Shown: positions 60,688-64,000 of the stretch, piece by piece | Layout of the letters: each line of letters opens with the position of its first letter | How positions within the stretch are numbered: position 1 is the first letter of the stretch | Source of the DNA: Lampropedia hyalina DSM 16112 | GTDB taxonomy: Bacteria > Pseudomonadota > Gammaproteobacteria > Burkholderiales > Burkholderiaceae_C | Length of the DNA: 64,000 bases | Reading direction: 5' to 3' | NCBI RefSeq assembly: GCF_900129055.1 | Contig: NZ_FQUZ01000013.1 | Location: 18,043-82,042 of the forward strand | Notes under the pieces: model-generated | The model's input: only the letters and a program-made list of their open reading frames with translations | Database searches by the model: none | What the model was told of the DNA's origin: nothing | Translations under genes and position numbers: made by a program

Positions 60688-61710
60688 ATGCAATTGAATT
60701 CCCCGGCTTCTCTGCACCATGCTCATCCCATAGCGGTGGCATCGCCTGGCCGCTGGAGCGGGCAGGCATGGCGGCTGCTGGCTCTGGGGCTGCTGGCCCT
60801 CGTCTGCTGCGGCCTGTTCATGACGCTGGGCGTGAAAACCGACTGGGCGTTTGTGCTGGAGTTTCGCGGCACCAAGCTGGCCGCCATGATCCTCGTGGCC
60901 TGGGCGGTGGGTGTCTCCACCGTGCTGTTCCATACCATCACGCACAACAAGATTCTGACGCCTGCCATCATGGGCTTCGACTCGCTGTACCTGCTCATTC
61001 AGACCACTGGCGCATTCGTGCTGGGCATGAATGTCGTGACCGCCATCGATCCCACGCTGAAATTCGTGGGTGAAACCGCCCTGATGGTGCTGTTCGCCTG
61101 GCTGCTTTTCCGGCTGCTGTTCTCCGGCGCGGTGCGCAGCCTGCACCTGATGCTGCTGGTGGGCGTGGTCATGGGCGTGTTGTTCAAGTCCATGACCAGC
61201 CTGATGCTGCGGCTGATCGACCCCAACCAGTTCGGCTCGCTGCAAGACCGTTTCTTTGCCAGCTTCAACCTCGTGGCCACGCACCTGGTCGTGGCCGCTG
61301 CGGTGGTGGTGCTGGCGGTCAGTGCGTATTTGTGGTGGTTGCGCCGCAGCTTCGATGTCATCAACCTCGGGCGCGACATGGCCATCAACCTGGGCGTGGA
61401 TTATCCGAAGGTGGTGATGCGGGTGCTCGTCTGCGTGGCCATTCTCGTATCGGTTTCCACCGCGCTGGTCGGACCGGTGACATTCTTCGGGTTGCTGATT
61501 GCCAATCTGGCCTACCAGATCATGGGCACGTCGCGCCACCGCTGGACGCTGCCTGCGGCCGTCATCCTGGGCGTGGTGGCACTCGTGGGCGGGCAGATGG
61601 TGCTCGAGCGCGTGTTCGCCTTTAACTCCGCACTGAGCATCGTGATCGAGTTCCTGGGTGGAATGGTATTCATCGCACTGCTGCTGCGCAAAAATGGCCG
61701 CACGGCATAA
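60688..61710 (+). CDS. FecCD-family siderophore ABC transporter permease 2 (FatC-like)
   Basis: A 340-aa inner-membrane permease partnering the preceding one. Motifs: AWAVGVSTVLFHTITHNKIL, TPAIMGFDSLYLLIQTTGAF, and the coupling loop GPVTFFGLLIANLAYQIMG. I chose the ATG at 60688 (MQLNSPASLHHAH), preceded by GAAGAAAGG, over a TTG at 60661. About nine spans are predicted. Two distinct permease genes are usual in this transporter group. Confidence 0.9.
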   Translation: MQLNSPASLHHAHPIAVASPGRWSGQAWRLLALGLLALVCCGLFMTLGVKTDWAFVLEFRGTKLAAMILVAWAVGVSTVLFHTITHNKILTPAIMGFDSLYLLIQTTGAFVLGMNVVTAIDPTLKFVGETALMVLFAWLLFRLLFSGAVRSLHLMLLVGVVMGVLFKSMTSLMLRLIDPNQFGSLQDRFFASFNLVATHLVVAAAVVVLAVSAYLWWLRRSFDVINLGRDMAINLGVDYPKVVMRVLVCVAILVSVSTALVGPVTFFGLLIANLAYQIMGTSRHRWTLPAAVILGVVALVGGQMVLERVFAFNSALSIVIEFLGGMVFIALLLRKNGRTA

Positions 61711-61731
61711 CAGAAAAACAAGGTCAAGGGC

Positions 61732-62493
61732 ATGATTCAGGCGCAAGCAGTCAGCAAGCAATACGGCAATGCCGTGGTGGTGGACAATGTCTCGCTCACC
61801 ATTCCGCGCGGGGGCTTCACCTCCATCATCGGCCCCAATGGAGCGGGCAAATCCACCATGCTGTCCATCATCAGCCGCCTGCTGCCCATGAGCAGCGGCA
61901 CCGTCACCATCGACGGGCTGGATGTCACCCGCACCCCCAGTGACGTACTGGCCCGCAAGATGGCCATTCTGCGCCAGGACAACACCATGTCGCTGCGCCT
62001 GACGGTACGCGATCTGGTGGCCTTTGGCCGTTTTCCACACTCGCAGGGCCGCTTGACTCCGGCCGACGTGGCCAAGATCGAAGAATCGCTGGCCTACCTG
62101 AACCTTCAGGAACTGGGACATCGTTACCTCGACGAAATTTCTGGCGGGCAACGCCAGCGCGCCTTCGTGGCGATGGTCATGTGCCAGGACACCGACTATG
62201 TGCTGCTGGACGAACCACTGAACAACCTCGACATGCACCACGCCGTGGCCATGATGCAACTGCTGCGGCGACTGGTGGACGACCACGGCAAAACCGTGGT
62301 GGTGGTGGTTCACGACATCAACTTTGCCTCCACCTACTCAGACCACATCATCGCCATGCGCCAGGGTAAGCTGGCCTACCAGGGCACACCCGACGAACTC
62401 ATCACCGAAACCGTGCTGCAAGACCTCTACCAGATGACCCTCAAAGTCCACACTATCGAAGGCCAGCGCATCTGCGTATATTACCGCCACTGA
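61732..62493 (+). CDS. Siderophore ABC transporter ATP-binding protein (FatE/YclP-like)
   Basis: A 253-aa ABC ATPase. Walker A GPNGAGKSTMLS, Q-loop LRQDNTMSLRLTV, signature ISGGQRQRAFVAM, Walker B YVLLDEPLNNLD and switch His in VVHDINFAS. It completes a four-gene iron-siderophore importer; no siderophore synthesis or TonB receptor gene is seen nearby. Confidence 0.92.
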   Translation: MIQAQAVSKQYGNAVVVDNVSLTIPRGGFTSIIGPNGAGKSTMLSIISRLLPMSSGTVTIDGLDVTRTPSDVLARKMAILRQDNTMSLRLTVRDLVAFGRFPHSQGRLTPADVAKIEESLAYLNLQELGHRYLDEISGGQRQRAFVAMVMCQDTDYVLLDEPLNNLDMHHAVAMMQLLRRLVDDHGKTVVVVVHDINFASTYSDHIIAMRQGKLAYQGTPDELITETVLQDLYQMTLKVHTIEGQRICVYYRH

Positions 62494-62643
62494 TTCCATG
62501 CAAGCAGACTGCATCGGAAAATTCATCCAATGTCATTGTGCTGTCAAAAACGGAGAAGCAAGCCAGTGGCTAACGCTTAAAACACCCCATCAGGCCCTGT
62601 GCTTGATAGGGATTCTTATGTGTGATTGCCAGAATGGTATCAT

Positions 62644-62653
62644 TGTCATGACA
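62644..62653. promoter_or_regulatory. Palindrome TGTCATGACA upstream of toxin-antitoxin pair
   Basis: A perfect 10-bp palindrome 31 bp before the antitoxin ATG, near a TTGCCA box 17 bp upstream of TGACAT. Antitoxins of this type usually repress their own promoter by binding such sites; assignment here is by position only. Confidence 0.35.
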
Positions 62654-62684
62654 TACAAGCATATTTTGGAAGATGGAGGTGAGA

Positions 62685-62960
62685 ATGACTATCCGTACTT
62701 TTTCAAGCCGTGAATTCACACGCGATGTCAGTGCTGCAAAGAGAGCTGCGATTGAAGGGCCAGTTTTCATCACAGATCGTGGCAAGCCACGTTTTGTATT
62801 GCTTACCATAGAAAATTACTTTGCCCAATCCGGTGCGCAAGAACCGTCTTTTCTGGAGATGATGGATTCCATTGATGGGGGCGGTGATGACATCGACTTT
62901 GAAGTGCCACGTCTTTCCATGACCTTGAGGCCCGTGCATCTGGAAGATGGTGAAATTTGA
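62685..62960 (+). CDS. Type II antitoxin, Phd/YefM family
   Basis: A 91-aa antitoxin. The N-terminal Phd/YefM DNA-binding fold is seen in TFSSREFTRDVSAAKRAA and PVFITDRGKPRFVLLTIENY. The acidic C-terminus (DGGGDDIDFEVPR) would wrap and block the toxin. The ATG at 62685 is preceded by GGAGGTGA; an in-frame ATG 12 bases upstream would place that site inside the gene. The stop overlaps the toxin ATG (TGATG). The region is less GC-rich than the chromosome around it, suggesting transfer. Confidence 0.88.
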   Translation: MTIRTFSSREFTRDVSAAKRAAIEGPVFITDRGKPRFVLLTIENYFAQSGAQEPSFLEMMDSIDGGGDDIDFEVPRLSMTLRPVHLEDGEI

Positions 62961-63376
62961 TGTATTTGCTTGATACGAACACTGTGTCGGAGTTGCGATC
63001 AGGCAAGCGTGGCCAGTCCGAAGCTGTGCGTGCATGGGCAGCGCAAGTTCGTCCGAACCAGCTATTCTTGAGTTCGATTACGGTGTTAGAGATTGAGATT
63101 GGGATCCAGCTTTTGGAAAATCGGCATCCTCCACAAGGTCAGGCCATCAGGACTTGGTTTGAAAATGTACGCCGCAGTTTTGCTGGGAGGATACTGGCGT
63201 TCTCTGAAGATACGGCAGTTGTCTGTGCCAGGCTGCATGTTCCTGATCCCCGGTCATCCTATGACAGCATGATTGCTGCTACCGCGATAGAGCATGGCTT
63301 CACCGTTGTCACGCGCAATGTCAAGGACTTTGAGAGAACAGGCGTTCAGTTGCTCAATCCTTGGAGTTTTGTGTGA
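62960..63376 (+). CDS. Type II toxin, PIN-domain ribonuclease VapC/FitB-like
   Basis: A 138-aa PIN-domain nuclease. The conserved acidic residues are Asp5 in MYLLDTNTVSELR, Glu in VLEIEIGI and Asp residues in SYDSMIAATAIEHG and TRNVKDFE. Toxins of this family cut tRNA or rRNA. It is coupled to the Phd-type antitoxin by a one-base overlap. The C-terminus FERTGVQLLNPW is usual for this group. Confidence 0.9.
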   Translation: MYLLDTNTVSELRSGKRGQSEAVRAWAAQVRPNQLFLSSITVLEIEIGIQLLENRHPPQGQAIRTWFENVRRSFAGRILAFSEDTAVVCARLHVPDPRSSYDSMIAATAIEHGFTVVTRNVKDFERTGVQLLNPWSFV

Positions 63377-63422
63377 GAACATGATTCCTCGTCCATTTTT
63401 TTTGGAAATTTTGGAGATCATC
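63377..63422 (+). other. Spacer with ribosome-binding site before a gene remnant
   Basis: A short AT-rich spacer after the toxin stop. It keeps a GGAG element shortly before the ATG at 63423, so the remnant gene that follows still has a translation start signal. No other feature was seen. Confidence 0.4.
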
Positions 63423-63666
63423 ATGGCAAACCCAGGCACAAGCACCCGAGTATTTCAATTTGCACACCAGCGGAATCGGATACCTTAATCGAGTCAGTTA
63501 TCGGGTAGAGCCAGAGCCTGTGCTGTTGCGTCCCAAGCTGCCACAGTTGCCCCCTGGTGATGAGGCAGGCAAAGCCGTGCAGGTCTCGCCACTGGCGATG
63601 GAGTTCATGCAATGGCTGCAAGAATCATTGGTGAGTCGGGAGGTTATAGATCCGGGCCATAAATAA
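63423..63666 (+). pseudogene. Frameshifted remnant resembling an ICE protein (DUF3577/STY4534-like)
   Basis: The frame opens MANPGTST and then leaves the family reading by a missing base near 63446, ending at TAA 63486-63488. In the next frame the sequence continues PEYFNLHTSGIGYLNRV, which resembles the N-terminus of DUF3577 proteins of integrative conjugative elements (YFDLHTTGIGYLNR, from memory). After about 28 residues the likeness stops, and the rest (to the stop at 63666) is unlike the family and far too short. I read this as a truncated, frameshifted remnant; another small gene of unknown kind is possible. Confidence 0.45.
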
Positions 63667-63695
63667 AAAGAACTTATAGTCATCCACGTTGTCCT

Positions 63696-64000
63696 ATGAG
63701 CATGGACAAAGATGACGCACGCCGACTCAGCCCGGCAGAGCAACATGAACGTCGCCGGCAGGTGATTCGTAGCTTCAAACGTGGCACCAACAAACGGCAA
63801 ATTGGTCGAGATATTGGCCTGAGCTACTCGGCCGTGTGCACCACCATTGAACGCTACGAAACCGGTGGCGCAAAGTCCCTGGCCCCGCGCCAACGCGGGC
63901 GCAAGGTCGGCGAGCAGCGCAGCTTGAGTGCCCAGCAAGAGGCGCACCTCCAACGGCTGATTTGCGAGCGTCGGCCCGAGCAGTTGAAGATGGACTTTGC
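63696..64000 (+). CDS. IS630-family transposase, N-terminal part (window edge)
   Basis: The frame starts MSMDKDDARRLSPAEQHERR and stays open to the end of the window (101 codons). It shows the winged-helix DNA-binding region of IS630/Tc1-mariner transposases: FKRGTNKRQIGRDIGLSYSA then TIERYETGGAKSLAPRQRGR. The DDE catalytic domain lies beyond 64000. The left end of the element must lie between the preceding remnant and 63696 (an AT-rich stretch near 63662-63690); its terminal repeat cannot be fixed without the other end. Confidence 0.85.
   Translation, partial: MSMDKDDARRLSPAEQHERRRQVIRSFKRGTNKRQIGRDIGLSYSAVCTTIERYETGGAKSLAPRQRGRKVGEQRSLSAQQEAHLQRLICERRPEQLKMDF

Overview
The window is a gene-dense, high-GC chromosomal segment that looks like a member of the Burkholderiales, most like Comamonadaceae/Alcaligenaceae. 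The reasons are the divergent mreBCD-mrdA / gatCAB pair, the folC-SPOR-cvpA-purF order, a SWIB-domain protein, a polyhydroxyalkanoate-synthase-like DUF3141 operon and SfnR/SfnB-type sulfur genes. This placement is inferred from gene content and order; no rRNA, tRNA or CRISPR array was seen. Coding density is high, and many operon neighbours overlap by ATGA or GTGA.

Layout. 1-4.3 kb (minus): rod-shape/elongasome operon mreB-mreC-mreD-mrdA (mrdA cut by the window edge). 4.7-8.4 kb (plus): gatC-gatA-(small membrane protein)-gatB for Gln-tRNA amidation. 8.5-17.9 kb: mixed housekeeping genes (SDR epimerase, rfbC, murI, PP2C phosphatase, DinG-like helicase, LOG, dgkA, rlmD, zinc-finger protein) plus a 167-bp MITE-like palindrome. 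18.1-24.3 kb (plus): a tightly coupled surface-polysaccharide operon of five glycosyltransferase or ligase genes, including an O-antigen-ligase/GT4 fusion and a tandem pair of Caps_synth paralogues. 24.4-33.6 kb: aromatic/aspartate aminotransferase, MsuE-like FMN reductase, ppsR, cobS-cobC, folC-SPOR-cvpA-purF. 33.7-39.7 kb (minus): DUF3141 (PHA-synthase-like triad), MaoC-Pta, AckA, alpha/beta hydrolase. 40.1-41.6 kb: esterase and SWIB protein.

41.7-58.3 kb is the most interesting region, an organosulfur-acquisition island. It holds SfnB, SfnR, SsuD, a second sigma-54 activator whose ATPase core is degenerate at five conserved positions, a DszC-like enzyme, an MsuE FMN reductase, a complete LivKHMGF-type importer, a degenerate AMP-binding protein, an NtaA/DmoA-type flavin monooxygenase and a further DszC-like enzyme. 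I find -24/-12 (GG-N10-GC) promoter candidates in front of sfnB, of the importer operon and of the DmoA-like gene. The last two diverge around two GTTG/CAAC palindromes that look like shared enhancer sites, and a related motif lies at a similar distance from the sfnB promoter. Together these suggest one sigma-54 regulon run by a pair of receiver-less activators, one of them probably a pseudo-ATPase.

58.4-62.5 kb: a Fur-box-preceded FatB/FatD/FatC/FatE-type siderophore ABC operon. 62.5-64 kb: a less GC-rich accessory end with a Phd/VapC-type toxin-antitoxin pair, a frameshifted remnant resembling an ICE gene (DUF3577/STY4534-like), and the start of an IS630-family transposase that runs off the window.
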